NCBI RefSeq assembly: GCF_006912135.1
Contig: NZ_VIRS01000030.1
Coordinates: 1 to 64,000 of the forward strand
Source: Cryptosporangium phraense
Lineage (GTDB): Bacteria > Actinomycetota > Actinomycetes > Mycobacteriales > Cryptosporangiaceae
Direction of reading: 5' to 3'
Length of the DNA: 64,000 bases
Shown: positions 51,664 through 58,944 of the stretch, piece after piece
How positions within the stretch are numbered: the first letter of the stretch is position 1
Layout of the letters: each line of letters starts with the position of its first letter
Notes under the pieces: model-generated
Told to the model about the DNA's origin: nothing
Database searches by the model: none
Seen by the model: the letters and a program-made list of their open reading frames with translations, nothing else
Position numbers and translations under genes: made by a program

Positions 51664-52599
51664 ATGTTCACCGAGCGGGTCCGCGACCTCGCCCACGTCG
51701 GGTCGGTCGAGCTGTTCACGCCGACGCCCGACGAGAGCCGCGCGTTCTTCGTCGACCTGATGGGGATGAGCGAGTCGGGCCGCCGCGGCGAGTCGGTCTA
51801 CCTGCACGCCTGGGACGACTACGAGCGGTTCACGCTCAAGCTCACCGCCCGGGACCGGGCCGGGATCGGCCGCACGTACGTCCGGGCCGCCTCGCCCGCG
51901 GCCCTCGACCGCCGAGCGGCGGAGATCCCGGGCCGCTGGGTGGAGGACGAGTTGGGACTCGGCCCGATCTACCTGTGCCAGGACCCCGACGGCCACGACA
52001 TCGGCCTGTACTGGGAGACCGAGCGCTTCGTCGCCCCGAAGCCTCCGGCGCTGAAGAACCAGGCCGACCGGTTCCCGGGCCGGGGCGCGAACGTCCGGCG
52101 CCTCGACCACGTCAACTACCTGTCGGCCGACACCCCGGCCTGCGGCCGGTTCCTGGCCGAGCGGCTCCGGGCCCGCCCGACCGAGCAGATCGTGCTCGAC
52201 GACGGCGTCCCGTCCGCGGTCTGGTACACGGTGTCCGACAAGTCCTACGACCTCGTCTACACGAACGACTGGACCGGGTCGAACGGTCGCCTGCACCACG
52301 TCGCGCTGGCCACCGACACCCGGGAGGACATCCTGCGCGCGGCCGACGTCTGCCTGGAGAACGGGATCCACATCGAGACCGGGCCGCACAAGCACGCGAT
52401 CCAGCAGACGTTCTTCCTCTACGTGTACGAGCCGGGCGGGAACCGCATCGAGCTGTGCAACGCCGGGGCCCGGCTGGTGCTGGCGCCGGACTGGGAGGTC
52501 ATCTCCTGGACGGCGGCGGAGCGGGCGAAGGGGCAGGCGTGGGGGCTGAAGACGATCGAGTCGTTCCATACCCACGGGACGCCACCAGCCACTCGGTGA
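51664..52599 (+). CDS. Type I (VOC) extradiol ring-cleavage dioxygenase
   Basis: 311 residues in two VOC modules, like catechol 2,3-dioxygenase. Likely Fe(II) ligands are the His of RRLDHVNYLS (~143), the His of RLHHVALATD (~213) and the Glu of GGNRIELC (~264). It should open a catechol-type ring next to, rather than between, hydroxyls. With galBCD it would give 4-oxalomesaconate-like products, but canonical gallate dioxygenase is of the unrelated LigB type, so the ring substrate is open. Its 3' end overlaps the opposing GGDEF-EAL gene by about 100 bases. Confidence 0.87.
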   Translation: MFTERVRDLAHVGSVELFTPTPDESRAFFVDLMGMSESGRRGESVYLHAWDDYERFTLKLTARDRAGIGRTYVRAASPAALDRRAAEIPGRWVEDELGLGPIYLCQDPDGHDIGLYWETERFVAPKPPALKNQADRFPGRGANVRRLDHVNYLSADTPACGRFLAERLRARPTEQIVLDDGVPSAVWYTVSDKSYDLVYTNDWTGSNGRLHHVALATDTREDILRAADVCLENGIHIETGPHKHAIQQTFFLYVYEPGGNRIELCNAGARLVLAPDWEVISWTAAERAKGQAWGLKTIESFHTHGTPPATR

Positions 52600-54853
52600 T
52601 GTTCTCGGCGGTCTGCGGGCGGCTGATGAAGTAGCCCTGGGCGGTGTCGCAGCCCCAGTCGCGCAGCATCGCCAGCGCTCCGGCGTTCTCCACGCCCTCG
52701 GCCACGACCGCCATGCCGAGCGCGTGCGCGAGCTGGATGCTCGACCGGACGATCACCGACGACCGCTCCTCGGTCTCCAGGTGCATCACGAACCGCCGGT
52801 CGAGCTTGAGCTCTCCGGCGACCAGCAACCGGTGCAGGTGGGCGAGCGTCGAGTGGTCGGTCCCGTAGTCGTCGATCGAGACCTTGATGCCGACGTGGTG
52901 GAGCTCGCGGACCGTGCGGTGGGCGGGTTCGGAGTTCTCCATCGCGGTGGTCTCGGTGATCTCCAACGTGAGCGCATCGGCCGGGAGGCCCCGCTCGCGC
53001 AGTGTTCCGATGACCAGGTCGGTGAAGCCGTTCGACTCGAGGTCGTCGGCGGACACGTTGACCGCGACGCTGAGTTTCAGACCGGCCCGGCGCCAGGCCG
53101 CGCACTGGTCCATGGCCTGGGTGAGGACGTTGCGGGTGAGCGTCGTCATGAGGCCGGTCTCGTCGACGATCGGCAGGAACGTGTCCGGATAGAGCAGGCC
53201 GTCGACCGGGTGCTGCCACCGGACCAGGGCCTCGACCGCGCCGACGGCGTCGGTGTGCAGGTCGAGTTTGGGCTGGTAGTGCAGCACCATGGCCGGCCCG
53301 GCGACGTCCCGGCGGAGGTCCTGGGCGAGCTGCAGGTGGACGCGGGCGGCCTCGTCGTCGCGCTCGCGGTAGAACGCGTGGCCGCCGCCGGCCCGCTTGG
53401 CGCAGTACATCGCGATGTCGGCGTGGCGCAGCAGTGCGTCGGCGGTGAGGCCGTCCCCGGCCGCGATCCCGATGCTGACGTCGATCTCGATCGGCACGCC
53501 CTCGACGTCGAACGGGCGGGATAGCGTGCCCCGGATCCGCTCGGCCAGCCCGGCCAGCGCGCCGGGCTCGGTGCCCTCGGCCGTGCGGACGATGACGAAC
53601 TCGTCGCCGCCGAGCCGGGCCAGCAGGTCGGTGCCGGCGACGACCTCGCGCAGCCGGCCCGCGGCCCGGCGCAGCAGCTCGTCGCCGGCCTGGTGTCCGA
53701 ACGAGTCGTTGACCTGCTTGAACCGGTCGAGGTCGAGGAGCAGCCCGGCGACCGTCCGGTGGCCCGGATCGTCGAAGAACTCGGTGAACCCGCGACGGTT
53801 GGCCAGGCCGGTCAGCGGGTCGCGCCGGGCTTCGGAGTACCGGGTGGTGCCGATCGCCCGCAGCTCGCGGTGCGCGACCAGGAACCGGATCAGCACGAGA
53901 ACGAGCGTCACGCCGGCCAGCGTCACCGAGGGCAGCGAGAGGTGGACCCGGGCCGCGGCCAGGAGCACGACGAGCGCGCCGGTCGCGCAGAACCCGGCCA
54001 GCCCGACGCGCCCCGCGGTCGTCCGGTCGCCGGAGGCCTGCTTGCCGGAGGCCCGGTCGCCGGAGGCCCGGTCGCCGGAGGCCCGGTCGCCGGAGGCCTC
54101 GTCGCCGGAGGTGGCGGGGCCGGAGGCGGAGGGTCCGGACGGCAGCCAGGACGCGACCCCGACGAGGGCGACGGCCAGCCCGTAGCCGACGTCGACCCAG
54201 GTCCCGGGCTCGTAGGCGCCGTACCGGACGTAACCGGTGTCGGCGATCGTGAGCGTGGCGATGCCGGCCGTGAACGCGATCAGGTCCCGGCGTCCGCGCC
54301 AGGTCCCCAGGGCGAACTGGCAGATCAGGACGCCGGCCAGCAGGGCGTCGGCCAGGGGGTAGGCCAGCGCGATCGCGGACGCGAACGTGGTGCCGGGGCC
54401 GCCGGCGCCGCCGCGGGCGGCCAACAGGTCGACGACGACGGTCGAGAACAGCGCGGCCGCGCCGACGCCGGCCACCGCGCCGTCGAGCAGCGCGACTCCA
54501 CCGGCCGACCGGACCCGCAGGAACCCGACGATCGACAGGCCGACGAACGGGTACCCGCCCAGCCAGCCGATGTCGGCGGCCGAGGGGAACGGCAGCGTGG
54601 AGCCGTCCGCCGTGAGGATCCCGCTGGTGATCGAGCCGCCGATGAAGCAGCTGAGCCCGAGCGCGGCCCAGCCCCAGGCCCACTCCCGGGTCCGGACCGC
54701 ACGCAGCGCGAGGAGGAGCGCGGTCGTGACGTAGGCGCCGAGCGGGACGGCGTCCGAGGTGCCGTCGGGCAGCCTCGTCTCCAGCGCCGGTGCGCAGGCC
54801 AGCACGATCAGCCCGGCCACCAGAACCAGGTGCACCCCTCGGAGCGCGCGCAC
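52499..54853 (-). CDS. Membrane GGDEF-EAL cyclic-di-GMP protein
   Basis: About 784 residues from the GTG at 54853; no better start follows the TetR stop at 54948, but this start is uncertain. About ten membrane helices (residues ~1-320, MASE-like) are followed by intact GGDEF (DPLTGLANRRGF, LDLDRFKQVNDSFGH, LGGDEFVIV) and EAL (VEALVRWQHP, LEITETTAM, DDYGTDHSTL, LKLDRRFV, AEGVE). The signatures are nearly canonical, so both activities are possible. A Ser/Gly/Asp/Arg/Ala repeat occupies a loop between helices. The tail overlaps the VOC dioxygenase gene and is low-complexity Ser/Pro. Confidence 0.87.
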   Translation of the reverse strand: MRALRGVHLVLVAGLIVLACAPALETRLPDGTSDAVPLGAYVTTALLLALRAVRTREWAWGWAALGLSCFIGGSITSGILTADGSTLPFPSAADIGWLGGYPFVGLSIVGFLRVRSAGGVALLDGAVAGVGAAALFSTVVVDLLAARGGAGGPGTTFASAIALAYPLADALLAGVLICQFALGTWRGRRDLIAFTAGIATLTIADTGYVRYGAYEPGTWVDVGYGLAVALVGVASWLPSGPSASGPATSGDEASGDRASGDRASGDRASGKQASGDRTTAGRVGLAGFCATGALVVLLAAARVHLSLPSVTLAGVTLVLVLIRFLVAHRELRAIGTTRYSEARRDPLTGLANRRGFTEFFDDPGHRTVAGLLLDLDRFKQVNDSFGHQAGDELLRRAAGRLREVVAGTDLLARLGGDEFVIVRTAEGTEPGALAGLAERIRGTLSRPFDVEGVPIEIDVSIGIAAGDGLTADALLRHADIAMYCAKRAGGGHAFYRERDDEAARVHLQLAQDLRRDVAGPAMVLHYQPKLDLHTDAVGAVEALVRWQHPVDGLLYPDTFLPIVDETGLMTTLTRNVLTQAMDQCAAWRRAGLKLSVAVNVSADDLESNGFTDLVIGTLRERGLPADALTLEITETTAMENSEPAHRTVRELHHVGIKVSIDDYGTDHSTLAHLHRLLVAGELKLDRRFVMHLETEERSSVIVRSSIQLAHALGMAVVAEGVENAGALAMLRDWGCDTAQGYFISRPQTAENITEWLVASRGYGTTRSSSAPTPAPSPAPPPSRR
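54025..54110. repeat. 15-bp tandem repeat in the membrane GGDEF-EAL gene
   Basis: Five to six copies of GTCGCCGGAGGCCCG-like units encode ASGDR on the minus strand (one copy ASGKQ). Three copies are identical. The unit length is a multiple of three, so copy number could vary without frameshift. Confidence 0.8.
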
Positions 54854-54947
54854 GGCGCGCGTCCCGGCCTGCCCCGTGGTGCCGATCTCGCCCCCGCTCG
54901 CCGACTCCTCGTCGGCCAGATCGGCAGGGGCGGCGGCGACTTGACCG

Positions 54948-55568
54948 CTACGGGTAGTCGGCCAGGCCCGCCGCGAGCTGGTCGTAGATGCGGTTGACCT
55001 GGGGCCGGAGCCACTCGGCCAGGCGGGCCGGGTCGGCGCCCTCGCGCAGGCGTGACCCACCGGCCCGGCGGATCGACCGCTCGGCGCCGAGCAGCGCGGC
55101 CGCGATCGCCCAGGGCAGCGGATCGTCGGGGTCGACGCCGGCGTCGGCCGCCAGCTCGCCCGCGAGCACCTCGAGGTAGTGGTTGCGCAGCTGGTGCCAG
55201 CGCCGGGCCAGCACCGGCGACTGCTCGATCAGCGTGAAGACCCGGCCGCGCTGGGTGCCGGGACCGGCGTCCGCCAGTTGATCGCAGTAGGCGAGCGCGG
55301 ACGCGCGGAAGGAATCCAGGACGCTCGTGCCGGCCGGCCGGTGGCGGACCGCGGCGATCAGCTCGTTCTCGCGCTCGTCGAAGCGGCTGAAGACCAGGTC
55401 TTCCTTGGCCGGGAAGTAGTTGAAGACGGTCTTCTTGGAGACGCCGGCCGCCTCGGCGACCTCCTCGACCGTGACGTCCTCGAAGCCGCGCTCGGCGAAC
55501 AGGTCGCTCGCGGCGGACAGGATGTCGTGCCGTACCTGCAGTTTCTTGAGTTCCCGCAGCCCAGCCAT
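54948..55568 (-). CDS. TetR-family regulator of the ABC exporter
   Basis: 206 residues from the ATG at 55568. The helix-turn-helix reads ILSAASDLFAERGFEDVTVEEVAEAAGVSKKTVFNYFPAKEDLVF (~16-60). The C-terminal ligand domain is helical with no obvious signature. Longer frames upstream run antisense through the ABC gene. It is divergent from DrrA-type ABC genes with a 73-base gap containing a clear inverted repeat, so it probably represses the exporter and senses its substrate. Confidence 0.92.
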   Translation of the reverse strand: MAGLRELKKLQVRHDILSAASDLFAERGFEDVTVEEVAEAAGVSKKTVFNYFPAKEDLVFSRFDERENELIAAVRHRPAGTSVLDSFRASALAYCDQLADAGPGTQRGRVFTLIEQSPVLARRWHQLRNHYLEVLAGELAADAGVDPDDPLPWAIAAALLGAERSIRRAGGSRLREGADPARLAEWLRPQVNRIYDQLAAGLADYP

Positions 55569-55588
55569 GGTGCCCAGACTACCGCTTG

Positions 55589-55606
55589 ACTTCTCTCGGT
55601 AGAAGT
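55589..55606. promoter_or_regulatory. TetR operator candidate
   Basis: ACTTCT and AGAAGT form a perfect inverted repeat with a 6-base spacer. It overlaps TTGACT, a likely -35 of the exporter promoter. A partial direct repeat (CGGTAGAAGTTT and CGGTGTAAGTTT) extends toward the ABC start. Confidence 0.6.
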
Positions 55607-55641
55607 TTACGCTCGGTGTAAGTTTCCCCGGGAGGTACGGC

Positions 55642-56622
55642 ATGGAGCAGGCGGTCGAGGCGGTCGGGCTGGAGAAGCGGTACGGCGAGTTCGAGGCCGT
55701 CCGGGGCATCGACTTGACCGTGCGCACCGGCGAGATCTTCGGATTTCTCGGCCCGAACGGGGCCGGGAAGTCGACGACGATCAGCATGCTGTGCACGCTG
55801 ATCCGTCCGACCGGCGGCTCGGCCCGGGTGGCGGGCTTCGACGTCACGACCCAGCGGGATGCGGTGCGCCGCCACATCGGGCTGGTGTTCCAGGACACGA
55901 CGCTCGACACGTACCTGTCGGCGGAGCGGAACCTGCGGCTGCACGCGGAGCTCTACGGCGTGCCGCGGGGGCTGCTCGACGACCGGCTGCGGTCGGTGCT
56001 GGAGATGGTCGGGCTGTGGGACCGGCGCTCGCACAAGGTGCGGACGTTCTCCGGCGGCATGAAGCGCCGGCTGGAGATCGCCCGGGGCCTGTTGCACTCG
56101 CCCCGCGTGCTGTTCCTCGACGAGCCGACGGTCGGGCTCGACCCGCAGACCCGCAGCTCGATCTGGCGGTACATCCGCGAGCTCAAGGAGGCCGAGGACA
56201 TCACGATCTTCCTCACCACGCACTACATGGACGAGGCCGAGTACTGCGACCGGATCGCGATCATGGATTCGGGGCAGATCATCGCGCTGGACACCCCGGA
56301 GGCGTTGAAGGCCGGAGTCGGGCTCGACCGGGTACGGATCGAGACCGACGATCACCCGGCCGCGATAGCGGCCCTTTCCTCGCTTTTCGGAGTGACGGCC
56401 ACGGTGTCGGAGGGTGCGGTGACGTTCGGCGTGCCCAACGGGGAGCATTTCGTGCCCCGGCTGTTCGCCGAGTTCCCGCTGCCGATCCGCGCGGTGAACG
56501 TGGCCCGGCCGAGCCTCGACGACGTCTTTCTGTCGTACACCGGGTCGACGATCCGGGATGCCGAGGCGTCCTCGGCGGAGAAGTTCCGATCCAGTGCCTT
56601 CGTTCGGATGGGGCGGCGATGA
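55642..56622 (+). CDS. DrrA-type ABC exporter ATP-binding protein
   Basis: 326 residues. Walker A is GPNGAGKST near 42-50, the signature FSGGMKRRLEIARGL near 137-151, Walker B VLFLDEPTVGLDP, then the H-loop TTHYMDEAEYCDR. The C-terminal ~90 residues match the DrrA/NatA regulatory extension. It powers the DrrB-type permease encoded next; substrates of relatives are anthracyclines, lipids or antibiotics. A GGGAGG ribosome site precedes the ATG, and its stop overlaps the permease start. Confidence 0.93.
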   Translation: MEQAVEAVGLEKRYGEFEAVRGIDLTVRTGEIFGFLGPNGAGKSTTISMLCTLIRPTGGSARVAGFDVTTQRDAVRRHIGLVFQDTTLDTYLSAERNLRLHAELYGVPRGLLDDRLRSVLEMVGLWDRRSHKVRTFSGGMKRRLEIARGLLHSPRVLFLDEPTVGLDPQTRSSIWRYIRELKEAEDITIFLTTHYMDEAEYCDRIAIMDSGQIIALDTPEALKAGVGLDRVRIETDDHPAAIAALSSLFGVTATVSEGAVTFGVPNGEHFVPRLFAEFPLPIRAVNVARPSLDDVFLSYTGSTIRDAEASSAEKFRSSAFVRMGRR

Positions 56623-57479
56623 CTGCTGTTGCTTCGCCGGTGGCGGTCCGGGTTCCCTCGCGGTCGGCCCGCGGTGAGCTGCGGGCGATCAAGATCGTCT
56701 GGCAGCGGGAGATCATCCGGTTCTCCAGCGACCGGCTGCGGATCGCGACGTCGCTGATCCAGCCGATCCTGTTCCTGTTCGTGCTCGGCTCGGGCCTGTC
56801 CCGGCTGACCGGCGGCAGCACCCAGGGCGTCGACCTGCGGACGTTCATCTTCCCCGGCATCCTGGCGATGTCGGTGATGTTCACGGCGATGTTCTCGGCC
56901 GCGTCGATCGTCTGGGACCGGGAGTTCGGGTTCCTGCGCGAGATGCTGGTCGCGCCGGTGCGGCGCAGCTCGATCGTGATCGGGAAGTGTCTGGGCGGGG
57001 CGACGGTGGCCGGGTTCCAGGGCCTGGTCGTGCTGGCGCTGGCCGGGTTCGTCGGCGTGCCCTACACGCTCTCGCTGCTCGTGCCGGTGTTCGCGCTGCA
57101 ACTCCTGCTGGCGTTCGCGATCACCGCGTTCGGCGTGATGATGTCGGCCCGGGTCAACCAGATGCAGTCGTTCATGGCGCTGACCCAGATGCTGATCATG
57201 CCGCTGTTCTTCCTGTCCGGGGCCCTGTTCCCGGTGTCCGGGCTGCCGCGCTGGCTCACGGTCCTGAACCGGATCGACCCGCTGACCTACGCGGTCGACC
57301 CGATGCGCCGGGTCGTGTTCGACCACCTCCACCTGCCCGCGGCCGCCGTGGCGCGGCTCGACCCGGGGGTGACGTGGGGCGGCTGGCACGTGCCGGGCTG
57401 GCTCGAGGCGCTCGTCGTGTTGGTACTTGGTGTGATCTTTCTGGGCGTCGCGATAGCGGAGTTCAACCAGCCTGAGTGA
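56619..57479 (+). CDS. DrrB/ABC-2-type permease
   Basis: 286 residues from the ATG at 56619, six membrane helices with the ABC-2 signature (LIQPILFLFVLGSGL, FPGILAMSVMFTAMFSA, REMLVAPVRRSSIVIGKCLGGA, PLFFLSGALFPVSGLPRWL). It forms the exporter pathway with the ATPase. It is co-translated with the ATPase and followed by an overlapping small membrane gene. Confidence 0.92.
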   Translation: MTAVASPVAVRVPSRSARGELRAIKIVWQREIIRFSSDRLRIATSLIQPILFLFVLGSGLSRLTGGSTQGVDLRTFIFPGILAMSVMFTAMFSAASIVWDREFGFLREMLVAPVRRSSIVIGKCLGGATVAGFQGLVVLALAGFVGVPYTLSLLVPVFALQLLLAFAITAFGVMMSARVNQMQSFMALTQMLIMPLFFLSGALFPVSGLPRWLTVLNRIDPLTYAVDPMRRVVFDHLHLPAAAVARLDPGVTWGGWHVPGWLEALVVLVLGVIFLGVAIAEFNQPE

Positions 57480-57772
57480 ACGCTGACAGCGTCTCCGGGT
57501 TCGCTCCCGGTGCTGCCAGGATGCTCGTCGTTTCCGCTGGTGGCGGGCACGTTCGAGGCATGCGATGGGGATTGGCCGCGGTCGTGCTGGCCGGCGGATT
57601 CGGGTTGGCCTACGTGGCCTGGGGATTGATCGACAACGTGGCGGTGGCGTCCACGCTGGTGTTCCTGGCGCTGATCTGTGCGTGCATGATCGTCGCGCTC
57701 TGGGGCGGTGACGAGTCGGTGTCTCGGACGACGCCGGACCGGCGAGGAGGAAGATCGGTGCCTCGACGGTAA
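57476..57772 (+). CDS. Small two-helix membrane protein after the ABC exporter
   Basis: 98 residues if it starts at the GTG overlapping the permease stop; in-frame ATGs at 57521 and 57560 are alternatives and give 83 or 70 residues. Two helices (WGLAAVVLAGGFGLAYVAWGL and VASTLVFLALICACMIVAL) are followed by a polar, basic tail. The family is unknown. It is probably in the exporter operon and ends two bases before the opposing TPR gene. Confidence 0.6.
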   Translation: MNADSVSGFAPGAARMLVVSAGGGHVRGMRWGLAAVVLAGGFGLAYVAWGLIDNVAVASTLVFLALICACMIVALWGGDESVSRTTPDRRGGRSVPRR

Positions 57773-57774
57773 GC

Positions 57775-58944
57775 TCAGGCGGCGATTCGGTGGACCTGAG
57801 CTATGTCCTCGACCCGGGCGCGCAGATTGGCGATCCGACGTTGGCGGAATTCGCACTCAAACGCGGTGTCCAATTCCGCTGCTGGTACGAGAGCGTCGTC
57901 GCAGGCCTTCCGGGCCGCCTGCACTCGAGAGCGGATTTCGTCAGGCAACCTGGCCGGAAATGCCGCTGGATCGATGTGCGGCGGCCGGCAGAAGTAGTCC
58001 TCGTCCGTTGGCATACCTGCTGCGTACCTTAGGGCGGCGAGTCGGATGCTCACGATCGTGTGGGCCCAGCGGTGACGGTCCTCTATCCTGTCCCGTCGAC
58101 GTTCCGGCAGGTCGTTGAGCCGATGGTTCGCCGGATGTCCGGGGTTGGCCGGATCGCCGAGACTCGGATCCATTCCGAGCGACGCAACGGCATAGCGGAT
58201 AACCGCACTATCGTCGGTACGTACCTGCGCGCCGCGGCTCTCTTTATCGAATGCGGCAAGGAACGTACGAGCATCGTCTATGTTTCGGTCACGAAGCGCG
58301 ACGGCCAACCGCCTGCCGGCACGATGCCGACGTGCGGTGGCATCCCAATACGGCTCATCGATTCGTTCGATCCACAGCAGTGCCTCGTCTCGCAGGTCGA
58401 GCCAGACAGCGATTTGAGCACAGTCAGAGGCAATCCAGGCCGGTCCGATTGATAGACTGTCCGATTTGTCTGCTCGGGAGTATGCGATTTGCAGCCGGTC
58501 GTATGCGTCGGCAAACCTTCCTTGGGCGGCGAGTAGTTTCCCTTCCTCGTAGACGAAATCGGGGCCGCCGGGTCGGAGGGCGGAATAAGAGTCTCTGAAC
58601 CGGGCGAAGGACTCGCGGATCTGCCGCATCCCCGGCGGGCTCACCTCGATGTAGAAGATGAACTGCTGCTTGTAGGCCTCGAAGAGGTCTTGCGGATCTG
58701 TCTCTGCCGGGTCGGCGGCAAGGATCTCGAGTAGCATCGTCAACGACCGGTCCCACTCCGCTGCCATTCTCCAGTGCTTTGTTGCCGAGACCCCGAGCTG
58801 GAACGCGCGCCGGTGGTCGTTGCTATCCAAAGCGGCACGGCGAGCCTGCTCAAAGAGAAACGCTGCATCGCTTCTCCGTTCGTCGCGTAAAGCGGAGCGC
58901 GCCTGTGCAACCAGTGCCTCGATATTGGCGCGTGCGGACGTCAT
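57775..58944 (-). CDS. TPR-like helical partner of the HSP90-TIR fusion
   Basis: 389 residues of helix-hairpin repeats resembling tetratricopeptide repeats: AQARSALRDERRSDAAFLFEQARRAALDSNDHRRAFQLG, then AEWDRSLTMLLEILAADP, EEGKLLAAQGRFADAYDRLQIAYSRADK, IAVWLDLRDEALLWIERIDEPYWD. There is no signal peptide or enzyme motif. Its ATG overlaps the fusion gene stop by four bases, so it is made in step with it. Codons ending in A/T are commoner than in neighbours. The role is unknown; a substrate adaptor, regulator or inhibitor of the HSP90 protein is an inference. Confidence 0.8.
   Translation of the reverse strand: MTSARANIEALVAQARSALRDERRSDAAFLFEQARRAALDSNDHRRAFQLGVSATKHWRMAAEWDRSLTMLLEILAADPAETDPQDLFEAYKQQFIFYIEVSPPGMRQIRESFARFRDSYSALRPGGPDFVYEEGKLLAAQGRFADAYDRLQIAYSRADKSDSLSIGPAWIASDCAQIAVWLDLRDEALLWIERIDEPYWDATARRHRAGRRLAVALRDRNIDDARTFLAAFDKESRGAQVRTDDSAVIRYAVASLGMDPSLGDPANPGHPANHRLNDLPERRRDRIEDRHRWAHTIVSIRLAALRYAAGMPTDEDYFCRPPHIDPAAFPARLPDEIRSRVQAARKACDDALVPAAELDTAFECEFRQRRIANLRARVEDIAQVHRIAA

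Noticed and set aside
50416-52575. 719-codon minus-strand frame opposite galC, galD and the dioxygenase
   Set aside because: Val/Asp/Arg-rich antisense shadow of three recognised enzymes.
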